A stretch of 64,000 nt of DNA. It comes from Bacillota bacterium (GTDB lineage Bacteria > Bacillota > Dehalobacteriia > UBA4068 > UBA4997). Positions 45,815 to 55,602 of this stretch are shown here, in pieces. Where the stretch lies: NCBI GenBank assembly GCA_021769035.1, contig JAETTP010000005.1, positions 1-64,000 of the forward strand, in the 5' to 3' direction. The notes under the pieces are model-generated. The model saw only the letters and a program-made list of their open reading frames with translations, searched no databases and was not told the origin of the DNA. The position numbers and the translations under genes are program-made. Position 1 is the first letter of the stretch. Each line of letters begins with the position of its first letter.

Positions 45815-47506
45815 TCACATTTTTTCCGGGGCGGAAACGCCCAGCAAATGCAGGCATTTAGCCACCGCGCCCGCCGTCACCTGGCACAGCCACAGGCGGG
45901 CCTGCTGCAAATCAGCCTCCACGCCCAAAACCCGGCAGACGGCATAAAAGCTGTGAAACAGCGCGCCCAGCTCCATCACGTAGGCCGCAATCTTGTGCGG
46001 AGCCTCCTGCTGCGCCGCCGCGGCAATCTCGTCCGGCAGCTCCAGCAATTTTCGCAACAAATCCTGCTCGCTCTCCTCCTGCAACAGGCCAAAATTCACC
46101 TGGGCCAAATCGCTCAGCTCCACGCCCTGCTCCTTGGCTTGCAGCAAAATGCTGTTAATGCGGGCGTGCGCATATTGCACATAAAAAACCGGGTTATCCA
46201 TCGATTGCTTTTTCGCCAAATCCAAATCGAAATCCATCTGGCTGTCGGCGGAGCGCATCACGAAGAAGAAACGTGCCGCGTCGCGGCCCACCTCCTCCAG
46301 CAGCTCCTCCAAAGTGACGTAGGTGCCGGCCCGTTTGGACATGCGCACAATCTCTCCGCCGGAGAACAGCCGCACCAGCTGCATCAAAATAACCTCCAGC
46401 TTGTCCGCCGGATAACCCAGCGCGCCCACCGCCGCTTTCAGCCGGGCCACGTGGCCGTGGTGGTCGGCGCCCCAAATATTAATCAGCCGGGCAAAGCCGC
46501 GCTCAAATTTGTTCTTATGATAGGCAATATCCGCCGTGTAGTAGGTGGGTATGCCGTTGGCCCGCACCAGCACCTCCGGCTTTTCGCAGCCGCAACGGTC
46601 GGCTGCGAACCACAGCGCGTCGTCCTGCTCCAGCAGCAGCCCGGCCGCCTTGTAATCAGCCACCACCTGCTTCACCGCGCCGGAATCGTGCAGGGTCTGC
46701 TCGCTGAACCAGGTGTCGTATTCCACGCCGTAATGGCTGAGGGCCGTGCGGATAGCCGCCAGCTTTTTTTGCAAGGCAAAACGGGTTAAAAGCTCCCGCC
46801 GCAGGTCGGGCTGCACCGTTAAAAGCTTGTCGCCCTCCGCCTCAATATATTCCTTAACCGTGCTGATAATATCCTCGCCGTGATAGCCGTCCTCCGGAAA
46901 TTCCGCCGGCTGGCCCAGCTGCTCCAGATAGCGCGCCTCCAGCGAGAGGCCGAAGTTTTCAATCTGCTTGCCCGCGTCGTTGATATAATATTCCCGCTCC
47001 ACCTGAAAGCCCGCCGCCTGCATAATATTAGCCAGGCTGTCGCCGATAGCCGCGCCGCGGGCGTTGCCCAGGTGTAGCTCGCCGGTGGGGTTGGCCGACA
47101 CAAACTCAATATTCACCCGCTCGCCCTGGCCGAAGTTGCTCTCGCCAAAGGCCGCGCCGCGGGCGGCCGCGTCAGCCAAACCCTCCGCCAGCCAATTTGG
47201 CCGCATATAAAAATTGATGAAGCCCGCGCCGGCAATCTCCACCTTGTCCACGTAAACCGCCGGCTCCGCCTGATAAAGCCGGGCCGCCAGCAACTCGGCA
47301 ATTTTGCGCGGGGCCATTTTGGCCTGCCGGGCCAGCAACATAGCCAGATTGGCGGCAAAATCGCCGTGGGCTTTGTCCCGCGGGCGTTCAATCACAAAAT
47401 CCGGCAGCTGCTCAAAACTCAGCTCGCCGGCGGCGCGGGCCGCCTCGGCCGCCGCCTGCAAATCCTTTTTCAGTTCAAATCGAGTTTCCTCCAACCAGTT
47501 CATCAT
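45815..47506 (-). CDS. argS: Arginyl-tRNA synthetase
   Basis: EFVSANPTGELHLGNARGAAIGDSLA; RMSKRAGTYVTL. Confidence 0.95.
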   Translation of the reverse strand: MMNWLEETRFELKKDLQAAAEAARAAGELSFEQLPDFVIERPRDKAHGDFAANLAMLLARQAKMAPRKIAELLAARLYQAEPAVYVDKVEIAGAGFINFYMRPNWLAEGLADAAARGAAFGESNFGQGERVNIEFVSANPTGELHLGNARGAAIGDSLANIMQAAGFQVEREYYINDAGKQIENFGLSLEARYLEQLGQPAEFPEDGYHGEDIISTVKEYIEAEGDKLLTVQPDLRRELLTRFALQKKLAAIRTALSHYGVEYDTWFSEQTLHDSGAVKQVVADYKAAGLLLEQDDALWFAADRCGCEKPEVLVRANGIPTYYTADIAYHKNKFERGFARLINIWGADHHGHVARLKAAVGALGYPADKLEVILMQLVRLFSGGEIVRMSKRAGTYVTLEELLEEVGRDAARFFFVMRSADSQMDFDLDLAKKQSMDNPVFYVQYAHARINSILLQAKEQGVELSDLAQVNFGLLQEESEQDLLRKLLELPDEIAAAAQQEAPHKIAAYVMELGALFHSFYAVCRVLGVEADLQQARLWLCQVTAGAVAKCLHLLGVSAPEKM

Positions 47507-47518
47507 CTGGCCGCCTCC

Positions 47519-48001
47519 TTATACAAAATCCTGGGCGGAAACCTGCCGCTTCTCCCGCGGGAAATCCACCTGCTTATCCTGAATATACAGCGTGGCCGTG
47601 CCGGAAGCAATCAGCAGCCCCTCGTCGTCCCGCACGTCAACGGTGTAAATGCCCAAATGCTTGCCCCGGTTCTTCTCCTGGGCCACGGCATGCAAAACAC
47701 CGCCGTTGCAGCTGTTGTGATAATTGAGCGAAACCTGCTCCGGCGTCACAAAGTAGCCGTAGGAAAGCCCGGCCTTGCCGGCCGCCTGGCCAATCAGGGC
47801 CGCCAGCCAGCCGCCGTGCACCTGGCCCTGCAAATTCAAATGCCGCTTTTGCACCGGCATAATCATATGCACCCAGCCCTGGCCCAGCTCCACCACCTCC
47901 AGGCCGTCGGAGTGATAAAAGTTTTCATTCTCATTCATATATTCAATCTTGGTCGGCCAATCCGCCTCCACAAAAGACGGCCGCAGTTTTTGCTCAGTCA
48001 T
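47519..48001 (-). CDS. PaaI-type hotdog thioesterase
   Basis: NLQGQVHGGWLAALIGQAAGKAG...VSLNYHNSCNGGVLHAVAQEKNRGKHLGIYTVDVRDDEGLLIASGTATLYI. Confidence 0.85.
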   Translation of the reverse strand: MTEQKLRPSFVEADWPTKIEYMNENENFYHSDGLEVVELGQGWVHMIMPVQKRHLNLQGQVHGGWLAALIGQAAGKAGLSYGYFVTPEQVSLNYHNSCNGGVLHAVAQEKNRGKHLGIYTVDVRDDEGLLIASGTATLYIQDKQVDFPREKRQVSAQDFV

Positions 48002-48036
48002 AACACCAGCTCCTTTTCCTCTTATTCCGACACACC

Positions 48037-49755
48037 TTATTCCGCCACCACCATATCAGAAAGCCCCTTGCCGTTTAAGACCATCGGGTAAACCATTTCC
48101 TCCTTGGCGATTAAACATTCCACCAGCGTCAGGCGATCGCAGGCCAAAGCCTCCCGCAGGGTGTTCTCCACCTCCTCCAGCTTCTCCAGCCGGAAGTAGG
48201 CCATATCATAAGCCTCGGCAATTTTGGCAAAATCCGGGTTGCCCTCCAAATCAATGCCAAAGTAATGTTCCTCGGAGTAATATTTTTGCAGCTGCCGCAC
48301 CATGCCCAAATTGCTGTTGTTGGAAAGGATTACCTTAATCGGCAGACGCTGGGCTTTGGCCGTGGCCAGCTCGTTCATCGTCATCTGAAAGCTACCGTCG
48401 CCGGTTATGCAAACCACCAAAGCCTCCGGCCGGGCCAGCTGCGCGCCCACTGCAGCGGGGAAGCCGTAGCCCATGGTGCCCAAACCGCCAGAGCTGATAA
48501 AGCCGCCGCCCTGCCGGGCGTGATAAAACTGGGCCGCTGTCATCTGGTGCTGGCCAACGTCCGTCGTCACCACGGCCTTGCCCTTGGTCTGGCGGTTCAA
48601 CTCCCGCACCACCTCGCGGAAGTGTAGCTGATTGCCAGCCGCCGCGTTCGCCTCGTAAGCGTCGCTGTGCAGCGGCCGCCAGCTTTCAATCTTGGCCCGC
48701 CAGGCGTCGTGCTCCGCCTGTTCCAAAAATTCCAGCATAACCTCAATAATCGCCGCCGCGTCGCCCACAATCGGCACGTCGGCCGGCACGTTTTTACCAA
48801 TCTCCGCCGGATCCACATCGACGTGGATAATTTTGGCCTCCTTGGCAAATTCGGCCACGTTCCCGGTCACCCGATCGTCAAAGCGCGCGCCCACGGCCAG
48901 CAGCACATCGCACTCGGAAACTGCCAAATTGGCGGCCGGCGCGCCGTGAATGCCCAGCATACCAATATAATAGCCGTCCCGGAAAGGATAGGCCGCCTTG
49001 CCCAGCAAGGTCACCGCCACCGGCGCGTCCAGCCGGTGGGCCAGGCTTTGCAGCAGCTCCTCCGCCCGCGCGCTAATCACCCCGCCGCCGGCGTAAATCA
49101 GCGGCTTTTTGGCCTCTTGCAGCAGCTTGCAGGCGTTTTGGATTTTCAGCCGGTGCCCCTTAAAGGTGGGCTTGTAGCCGGGCAGGTCAATCTGGCCGGG
49201 AATGGCTGCCTTGCAAACGCTGTCCGCCACGTTTTTGGGCACGTCCACCAGCACCGGGCCGGGCCGGCCGGTGGTCGCCAGATAAAAGGCCTCCTTAATC
49301 ACCTGCGGCAGGTCGTTCACATCTGTCACCAGATAGCTGTGCTTCACAATCGGCCTGGTAATGCCGGTTATATCAATTTCCTGAAAAGCGTCGGTGCCAA
49401 TCATCGCGGTGGAAACCTGCCCGGTGATTGCCACCATCGGAATGGAATCCATATAAGCCGTCGCCAGGCCCGTCACCAAATTGGTGGCCCCAGGGCCGGA
49501 GGTGGCAATGCAAACGCCCGCCTTGCCGCTGGCCCGTGCGTAGCCGCTGGCCGCGTGGGTGGCGCCCTGCTCCGTCCGCGTCAGCACGTTTTTAATCTGG
49601 CTGGATTCCCGCAGGGCCTCAAAAATGCTCAGCACCGCGCCGCCCGGATAGCTAAAAACCGTGTCCACCTGCTCCAGCTCCAGGCAGGCGATAATCGCCT
49701 GCGCGCCGTTAATCTGGCGGTTTTCCGTGTCCTTAATCTCTGCCAACGCTCTCAC
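48037..49755 (-). CDS. ilvB: Acetolactate synthase large subunit
   Basis: FSYPGGAVLSIFEAL; TEQGATHAASGYARASGKAGVCIATSGPGATNLVTG; GDGSFQMTMNELATA; GTG start overlaps the ilvN stop (GTGA). Confidence 0.95.
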   Translation of the reverse strand: MRALAEIKDTENRQINGAQAIIACLELEQVDTVFSYPGGAVLSIFEALRESSQIKNVLTRTEQGATHAASGYARASGKAGVCIATSGPGATNLVTGLATAYMDSIPMVAITGQVSTAMIGTDAFQEIDITGITRPIVKHSYLVTDVNDLPQVIKEAFYLATTGRPGPVLVDVPKNVADSVCKAAIPGQIDLPGYKPTFKGHRLKIQNACKLLQEAKKPLIYAGGGVISARAEELLQSLAHRLDAPVAVTLLGKAAYPFRDGYYIGMLGIHGAPAANLAVSECDVLLAVGARFDDRVTGNVAEFAKEAKIIHVDVDPAEIGKNVPADVPIVGDAAAIIEVMLEFLEQAEHDAWRAKIESWRPLHSDAYEANAAAGNQLHFREVVRELNRQTKGKAVVTTDVGQHQMTAAQFYHARQGGGFISSGGLGTMGYGFPAAVGAQLARPEALVVCITGDGSFQMTMNELATAKAQRLPIKVILSNNSNLGMVRQLQKYYSEEHYFGIDLEGNPDFAKIAEAYDMAYFRLEKLEEVENTLREALACDRLTLVECLIAKEEMVYPMVLNGKGLSDMVVAE

Positions 49756-50234
49756 CCCTTTTCCCCGCGCACCATCGCAATAATGCCGGTGCGGCTCATT
49801 CTCTGCATACCAAAGGGGCGGAAGGCCTGCTCAATCGCGTCCAGCTTGCTGTGCGCCCCTGTGGCCTCAATAATAAAGCTTTTGCGGTTAATATCCACAA
49901 TTTTTATGCGGAATATCTCGCACAGGTGCATAATTTCCACCCGGTCCTCCTTGTTGGCCTGCACGCGCAGCAGCATCAGCTCCCGGCCGACATATTCCTC
50001 ATTGGTTACGTCATTAATTTTCAGCACTTCAACCACCTTGTGCAGCTGCTTGGTCACCTGCTCAATAATGCGGTCGTCGCCCTCCACCACGATTGTCATG
50101 CAGGACACGCCGGGGTTTTCCGTGCTGCCCACCGTCAGGCTGTTGATGTTGTAGCCCCGGCGGCTGAACAGCCCGGCCACCCGCACCAACACGCCGGAGC
50201 GGTCCTGCACCAGCACATTCAATATATGCTTCAT
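49752..50234 (-). CDS. ilvN: Acetolactate synthase small subunit
   Basis: MKHILNVLVQDRSGVLVRVAGLFSRRGYNINSLTVG. Confidence 0.95.
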   Translation of the reverse strand: MKHILNVLVQDRSGVLVRVAGLFSRRGYNINSLTVGSTENPGVSCMTIVVEGDDRIIEQVTKQLHKVVEVLKINDVTNEEYVGRELMLLRVQANKEDRVEIMHLCEIFRIKIVDINRKSFIIEATGAHSKLDAIEQAFRPFGMQRMSRTGIIAMVRGEKG

Positions 50235-50284
50235 ATAGCCCTCCGCTTTTTCCTATTTTATATTATAGCTTTTACATTGCAGCT

Positions 50285-51967
50285 TTAGCGCACCGTCACC
50301 GCTCCAGTGGCGGCCGACGTCACCCGTTGGGCGTATTTAGCCAGATAGCCCTTTTTAATCTTTGGCTCCGGCTGCACCCAGGCCGCCCGGCGTTTAGCCA
50401 GCTCGTCCTCAGCCACAGCCAGCTGCAAACTGCCTGCGTTAATATCAATCTCAATCCGGTCGCCCTCCTGCACCAGACCAATCAAACCGCCCTCGGCAGC
50501 TTCCGGCGACACATGGCCAATTGCCGCACCGCGGGTGGCGCCGGAAAAACGCCCGTCCGTAATCAAAGCCACGCTTTCGCCCAGGCCCATGCCCTGAATG
50601 GCCGAGGTCGGGGTCAACATCTCCCGCATGCCGGGGCCGCCCTTGGGCCCCTCATAGCGGATAACCACCACGTCGCCGGCCTTAATCTGCCCGCCGGTGA
50701 TGGCCGCCACGGCCTCCTCCTCGCCATCGAACACACGGGCTGGGCCGCTGTGCACCAGCATTTCCGGGGCCACTGCCGCCCGCTTCACCACTGCGCCGTC
50801 CGGGGCCAGATTGCCGCGCAAAATCTTCAGGCCGCCCTTTTGGCTGTAGGCCGTTTCCGCACTGCGAATAACTTCCGGCAGCAGCACCTTGGCGTTCTGG
50901 ATATTCTCGCCCAACGTTTGGCCGGTAACAGTTTTGGTCGTGGTATCCAACAAACCCTGTTTAGCCAGCTCCGCCAGCAAGGCGGACATGCCGCCGGCCG
51001 CCTGCAAATCCTCAATATGGTGCTCGCCTGCGGGGGCCAGCTTGCACAAATGCGGCGTAACTTCGCTGATTTCGTTAATCATATCCAAATCCAGCGGCAC
51101 GCCGGCCTCGTGCGCAATGGCCGGCAGGTGCAGCACCGTGTTGGTGGAGCAGCCCATCGCCATATCCGCAATCAACGCATTTTTAAAGGCCGCCGCCGTC
51201 ATAATATCGTGGGGCCGCAAATCCAGCTCCAACAGGCGCATAACCTGCATGCCGGCCTGTTTGGCCAAACGCAGGCGGCCGGAATCCACCGCCGCCACGG
51301 TGCCGTTGCCCGGCAAAGCCATACCCAAAACCTCGGAGAGGCAGTTCATCGAATTGGCCGTGAACATGCCGGAGCAACTGCCGCAGGTTGGGCAGGCGTT
51401 TTGCTCAATGGCGTCCAGCTCGGCCTGATCAATCTTGCCAGCCGCAAACGCGCCGGATGCCTCAAAGTTAGAATTCAAATCCAACACGCGCCCGTTCAGC
51501 TTGCCGGCCAGCATCGGGCCGCCGCTGACGAAAACGCAGGGCAAATCCAGCCGGGCCGCCGCCATCAGCATGCCGGGCACAATCTTATCGCAGTTGGGGA
51601 TAAAAACCAGCGCGTCAAAGGCGTGGGCCAGGGCCATCGTTTCCGCCGAATCGGCAATCAGCTCCCGGCTGGCCAAGGAATATTTCATACCAACATGTCC
51701 CATCGCAATACCGTCGCAAACGGCAATCGCCGGAAATTCCAGCGGCGTGCCGCCGGCCAACCGCACCCCGGCCTTCACCGCCTCCGCCACCTGGCGCAGG
51801 TGCATGTGCCCCGGCACCACCTCGTTAAAAGAGTTCACAATGCCCACCAGCGGCCGGTTAATCTCCTCCGGCGTCAGGCCCAGGGCATAAAGCAGCGAGC
51901 GCTGGGGAGAGCGCATATAGCCCTCTTTCATTTCACAGCTTTTCAAATCAGTTTTTACTTCAACCAT
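50285..51967 (-). CDS. ilvD: Dihydroxy-acid dehydratase
   Basis: [53 protein letters not shown]. Confidence 0.95.
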   Translation of the reverse strand: MVEVKTDLKSCEMKEGYMRSPQRSLLYALGLTPEEINRPLVGIVNSFNEVVPGHMHLRQVAEAVKAGVRLAGGTPLEFPAIAVCDGIAMGHVGMKYSLASRELIADSAETMALAHAFDALVFIPNCDKIVPGMLMAAARLDLPCVFVSGGPMLAGKLNGRVLDLNSNFEASGAFAAGKIDQAELDAIEQNACPTCGSCSGMFTANSMNCLSEVLGMALPGNGTVAAVDSGRLRLAKQAGMQVMRLLELDLRPHDIMTAAAFKNALIADMAMGCSTNTVLHLPAIAHEAGVPLDLDMINEISEVTPHLCKLAPAGEHHIEDLQAAGGMSALLAELAKQGLLDTTTKTVTGQTLGENIQNAKVLLPEVIRSAETAYSQKGGLKILRGNLAPDGAVVKRAAVAPEMLVHSGPARVFDGEEEAVAAITGGQIKAGDVVVIRYEGPKGGPGMREMLTPTSAIQGMGLGESVALITDGRFSGATRGAAIGHVSPEAAEGGLIGLVQEGDRIEIDINAGSLQLAVAEDELAKRRAAWVQPEPKIKKGYLAKYAQRVTSAATGAVTVR

Positions 51968-52023
51968 GCTAACCACACTCCTATATTATGTAAAAAATAC
52001 GTTCTTCATATATAAATTTCATA

Positions 52024-52071
52024 ATAACACAAAATGAGCAAAAATACCAGAGGTATTGCCCATTTTGTTAT
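52024..52071. promoter_or_regulatory. Imperfect palindrome upstream of ilvD, overlapping a likely promoter
   Basis: ataacacaaaatgagcaaaaatacc-aga-ggtattgcccattttgttat. Confidence 0.5.
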
Positions 52072-52105
52072 AAAAAATTTTAGTTTTTATTGACTGAAAG
52101 GAATA

Positions 52106-52142
52106 TTAAGGCGGTATTGCTTTTGGTTAAACGCCGCCTTAA
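52106..52142 (-). terminator. Hairpin after priA
   Basis: TTAAGGCGG...CCGCCTTAA immediately after the priA stop. Confidence 0.6.
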
Positions 52143-52143
52143 T

Positions 52144-54390
52144 TCAAATCAGATTAACCGGCTCCACATCAATCGCCAAATTGGCCTCCTTAGGCAGCGG
52201 CAAAGCGACCGTCGCCTGCCGCACCACGGCGCGGGCCAGGGCCAAATCCGGGCTTTTCAGCAAAATTTGCAGGCGGTGCCGGTCCTTGATTTTGGCCTTT
52301 GGGCAGGGCTTGGGCCCCCAATACTGCACGCCCGCGGCGGCAGCCGGGTTTTGCTCCAGCTGCTGCTGCAACAAAAAGGCCAGCCGCCGGCCAATATCCT
52401 CCGCCAATTGCAAGCTGACGGCGCTGATAACCACCCGAATCAGCGAGCAAAAAGGCGGATAAGCGGCCAGCTCCCGGCGCAGGATTTCCTGCCGGTAAAA
52501 GGCCTGATAATCCTGCTTGGCAGCCGCCTGCAAGATAGCCGAATCCGGCTGATAGGTTTGCACCACCACCTCGCCAGGCTCGCCCTTAGCTCGGCCGGCC
52601 CGGCCCGCCACCTGACAAGTCAGTTGAAAGGCCCGCTCGCCGCTGCGCAAATCCGGCATATGCAAGGCAATATCCGCCGCCACCACGCCAACCAGCGTCA
52701 GGTGCGGAAAATCCAACCCTTTGGCAATCATCTGCGTGCCCACCAAAACGTCAATCTGCCCGGCCAACATCGCCTGATAAACCTGCTCTAAGCTGCCGCG
52801 CTGGGCCGTCACGTCGCGGTCCAGCCGGGCCACCCTGGCCTCCGGCAGCAGAGTTTGCACCGCCTCCACGATCTTCTGGGTGCCCGCGCCAAAAAAGCGG
52901 ATAGCCGCGGAGCCGCACTTGGGGCAGCTGGTCGGCGTGGGCAAGGTCTGCTCGCAGTAGTGGCACTTCAAAACCTCGTCGCCAATGTGATAGGCCATCG
53001 CCACCGAGCAATGCGGGCATTCCACCACGTAGCCGCATTGCCGGCAGGAAACAAAGGATTCATAACCGCGGCGGTTCAAAAACAACAAGCTTTGCTTGCC
53101 GGCCTGCCAGTTGGCCCGCAGCTTTTGCTGCAAAAGCCGGCTGAAAACGCTGTTGTTGCCCGCCCGAAACTCCTGGCTCATATCCACCAGCTGCACGCCG
53201 GCCGGCTGGCCGGCCACTCTCTGCGGCAGTTGGCAAAGCAGATAATCGCCCCGCCGGGCCTTAAAATAGCTCTCCACATCAGGCGTGGCGCTGCCCAGCA
53301 CCAGGCCCGCGCCGGTCAGGCGGCAGCGTTCCTCGGCCAGCACCCGCGTATGAAAACGCGGCGCATTATCCTGCTTGTAGCTGGCCTCGTGCTCCTCGTC
53401 AATCACCAACAGGCCCAGCCGGGGCGTGGGCGCAAAAATGGCGGAGCGCGCGCCAATCACCAAATCATAACGCCCTTGGGCAATGCCCAACCAGGCAGCC
53501 CGCCGCTCCGCCGCCGTCAGGCCGGAATGAAGCACGGCCACCCCGCTGCCAAAACGTTGCTGAAAAACCAGCACCGTCTGCGGGGTCAGGGCGATTTCCG
53601 GCACCAAAATAATGCTCTGGCGGCCAGCCTGCCGCTGCTCCTCCGCCAGGCGTAGATAAATTTCCGTTTTGCCGCTGCCCGTCACCCCGTGCAACAGCAC
53701 CGGCTTCGCCGGTTTGTTCGGCTCATTATTATAGGAAGCAAAATTAGCCTGAATTTCCGCCAGCACCCGTTTTTGGTCCGGGCTCAGCTCCGGCCGGGGT
53801 TTAGGGGCCGCCGGCGGCTCCCCCTCCCAAACCAATTCCTCGCTCAGCTGCACCAGGCCGCGCTCCGCCAGAGTGCGCACCGTGACCAGGCTGGCCCCGC
53901 TCTGCTCCAGCAGTTCCGGCAAAGGCAGCAGCCCGCCCGCTGCTTGCAGGCAGGCCGCAACCTGCTTTTGCTTCACGCCGCGCAGGCCGGCCAATTCTGC
54001 TGAAGCGTCCGCCGCCAGCTGCACCAAACGTCGGGTTTGGGCCCGCGGCATTTTGCCGGTCAGGTACATCCCCGCCGGCAGCATTGCTTGCAGCATACTC
54101 ACCCAGCTGCACAGGTAATATTCCGCCGCAAAGCGGGAAAGCGCCAGCAAATCCGGGCCAAACAGCGGCTGCGGACTGATAACCCGGCGCAAAGGCTTAA
54201 TTTTTTCCGGCGGCCAGTCCACCGCGTCTGTTTCCTCCACCACGATAGCCTCCAAACGCTGACGGGCAAAATCCACCTCCACAATTTGGCCCGGCTGCAC
54301 CTGCCCGGCCAGCTCCGGCGGCACGCTGTAGTAAAATATCCGATTTAAGGCCGTCGTCTTTTTGTTGACGACCACTCCCACAAAACGCAT
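52144..54390 (-). CDS. priA: Primosomal protein N' (replication restart helicase)
   Basis: LLHGVTGSGKTEIYLRL; IDEEHEASYKQ; zinc-binding cysteine cluster CRQCGYVVECPHCSVAM...CHYCEQTLPTPTSCPKCGS. Confidence 0.95.
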   Translation of the reverse strand: MRFVGVVVNKKTTALNRIFYYSVPPELAGQVQPGQIVEVDFARQRLEAIVVEETDAVDWPPEKIKPLRRVISPQPLFGPDLLALSRFAAEYYLCSWVSMLQAMLPAGMYLTGKMPRAQTRRLVQLAADASAELAGLRGVKQKQVAACLQAAGGLLPLPELLEQSGASLVTVRTLAERGLVQLSEELVWEGEPPAAPKPRPELSPDQKRVLAEIQANFASYNNEPNKPAKPVLLHGVTGSGKTEIYLRLAEEQRQAGRQSIILVPEIALTPQTVLVFQQRFGSGVAVLHSGLTAAERRAAWLGIAQGRYDLVIGARSAIFAPTPRLGLLVIDEEHEASYKQDNAPRFHTRVLAEERCRLTGAGLVLGSATPDVESYFKARRGDYLLCQLPQRVAGQPAGVQLVDMSQEFRAGNNSVFSRLLQQKLRANWQAGKQSLLFLNRRGYESFVSCRQCGYVVECPHCSVAMAYHIGDEVLKCHYCEQTLPTPTSCPKCGSAAIRFFGAGTQKIVEAVQTLLPEARVARLDRDVTAQRGSLEQVYQAMLAGQIDVLVGTQMIAKGLDFPHLTLVGVVAADIALHMPDLRSGERAFQLTCQVAGRAGRAKGEPGEVVVQTYQPDSAILQAAAKQDYQAFYRQEILRRELAAYPPFCSLIRVVISAVSLQLAEDIGRRLAFLLQQQLEQNPAAAAGVQYWGPKPCPKAKIKDRHRLQILLKSPDLALARAVVRQATVALPLPKEANLAIDVEPVNLI

Positions 54391-54403
54391 AACCGCAAAC
54401 GCC

Positions 54404-55570
54404 TTACAGAGCCAAACGATAAATCGCCTCGGCGTCGGCCGCCGTCAGCTTCTTAAAATTGCCGACCGTGGGGCCATTGGCGGCCACCAGCAATTCCACC
54501 AGCTGGGGAATCGCCTCCTCCGGCACGTCCAAATGCTCCAGCTTGGTGGGCAGGCCCAAGCCGCGCAAAAATTCCTGATAGCGTTCAATGCCGGCCAAAG
54601 CCATCTGCCGCTTGTCATCGCCGGCCGGCACCTCCCAAACGTTAGCCGCCAGCCGGGCAAAACGCTCCACATCTTCGTCCAGGCAGTAGCGCATCCAAGC
54701 CGGGAAAATCACCGCCAGGGCCGCGCCGTGGGCGGAATCAAACAGGGCGGAAAGCTGGTGCGCCAAAGCGTGGCTGGCCCAGTCCTGCTCCCGCCCCACG
54801 CCGCAAATATTGTTATGCGCCAGCATGCCGGCCCACATCAGGGCCGCCTGCGCCTGATAATCCTCGCTATCAATAATCACCCGCATAGCCACGTCTTTCA
54901 CGGCCAGCAAAACAGCCTCGCACATGCGGTCGGTCACCGCGTTATCCGGCGTTTTTGTGAAGTAACGCTCCAAAATATGCGACATCATATCGGAAATACC
55001 GCAAGCGCTTTGATATTTGGGCAGGGTGAAAGTCAGCTCCGGGTTCAAAACGGCAAAGCGCGGGCGCAAGCAGTCCGCCTTGGTGCCCTTTTTGATTTTG
55101 TTCTCCTCGTCAGTAATCACCGTGTTGGGAGAGCCCTCGCTGCCCGCCGCCGGAATAGTCAACACCACGCCCACCGGCAGGGCTTCCGTCGCCGGCTTGC
55201 CGCGGAAAAAATCCAAAAAATCCCCAGCATAAGGCGTACCCAAAGCCACAGCCTTGGCCGTATCAATCACGGAGCCGCCGCCCACCGCCAGCAGAAAATC
55301 CACCTGGGCCTCCCTGGCCGCCTCAATCGCCTGATAGACAAAGGAGCTGCCGGGGTTGGGCTGCACGCCGCCCAGCGTCACACAATCCACACCGGCCGCG
55401 TCCAGCGAATCCAAAACCTCGTGCAAAACGCCGCTACGCAGCACCGAACCACCGCCATACAGCACCAGGGCCCTTTTGCCGCCGCACTGGGCTACATATT
55501 TGCCAACCCGCTTGTGGGTATCGCTGCCAAAAATAAACTGGGTGGGGCTTTGAAAGGTAAAATTTTCCAT
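54404..55570 (-). CDS. Iron-containing alcohol dehydrogenase (butanol dehydrogenase-like)
   Basis: MENFTFQSPTQFIFGSDTHKRVG; LAVGGGSVIDTAKAVALG; DSAHGAALAVIFPAWMRY. Confidence 0.92.
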   Translation of the reverse strand: MENFTFQSPTQFIFGSDTHKRVGKYVAQCGGKRALVLYGGGSVLRSGVLHEVLDSLDAAGVDCVTLGGVQPNPGSSFVYQAIEAAREAQVDFLLAVGGGSVIDTAKAVALGTPYAGDFLDFFRGKPATEALPVGVVLTIPAAGSEGSPNTVITDEENKIKKGTKADCLRPRFAVLNPELTFTLPKYQSACGISDMMSHILERYFTKTPDNAVTDRMCEAVLLAVKDVAMRVIIDSEDYQAQAALMWAGMLAHNNICGVGREQDWASHALAHQLSALFDSAHGAALAVIFPAWMRYCLDEDVERFARLAANVWEVPAGDDKRQMALAGIERYQEFLRGLGLPTKLEHLDVPEEAIPQLVELLVAANGPTVGNFKKLTAADAEAIYRLAL

Positions 55571-55602
55571 ATTCTATGCAACTCCTCTTAATTATTAATT
55601 TA

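Noticed and set aside
48667-50154. 495-aa plus-strand ORF opposite ilvB/ilvN
   Set aside because: Antisense of clear ilvB and ilvN genes; no domain logic.
50327-52015. 562-aa plus-strand ORF opposite ilvD
   Set aside because: Antisense shadow of a clear ilvD gene; His/Gln/Arg-rich translation with no recognisable motif.
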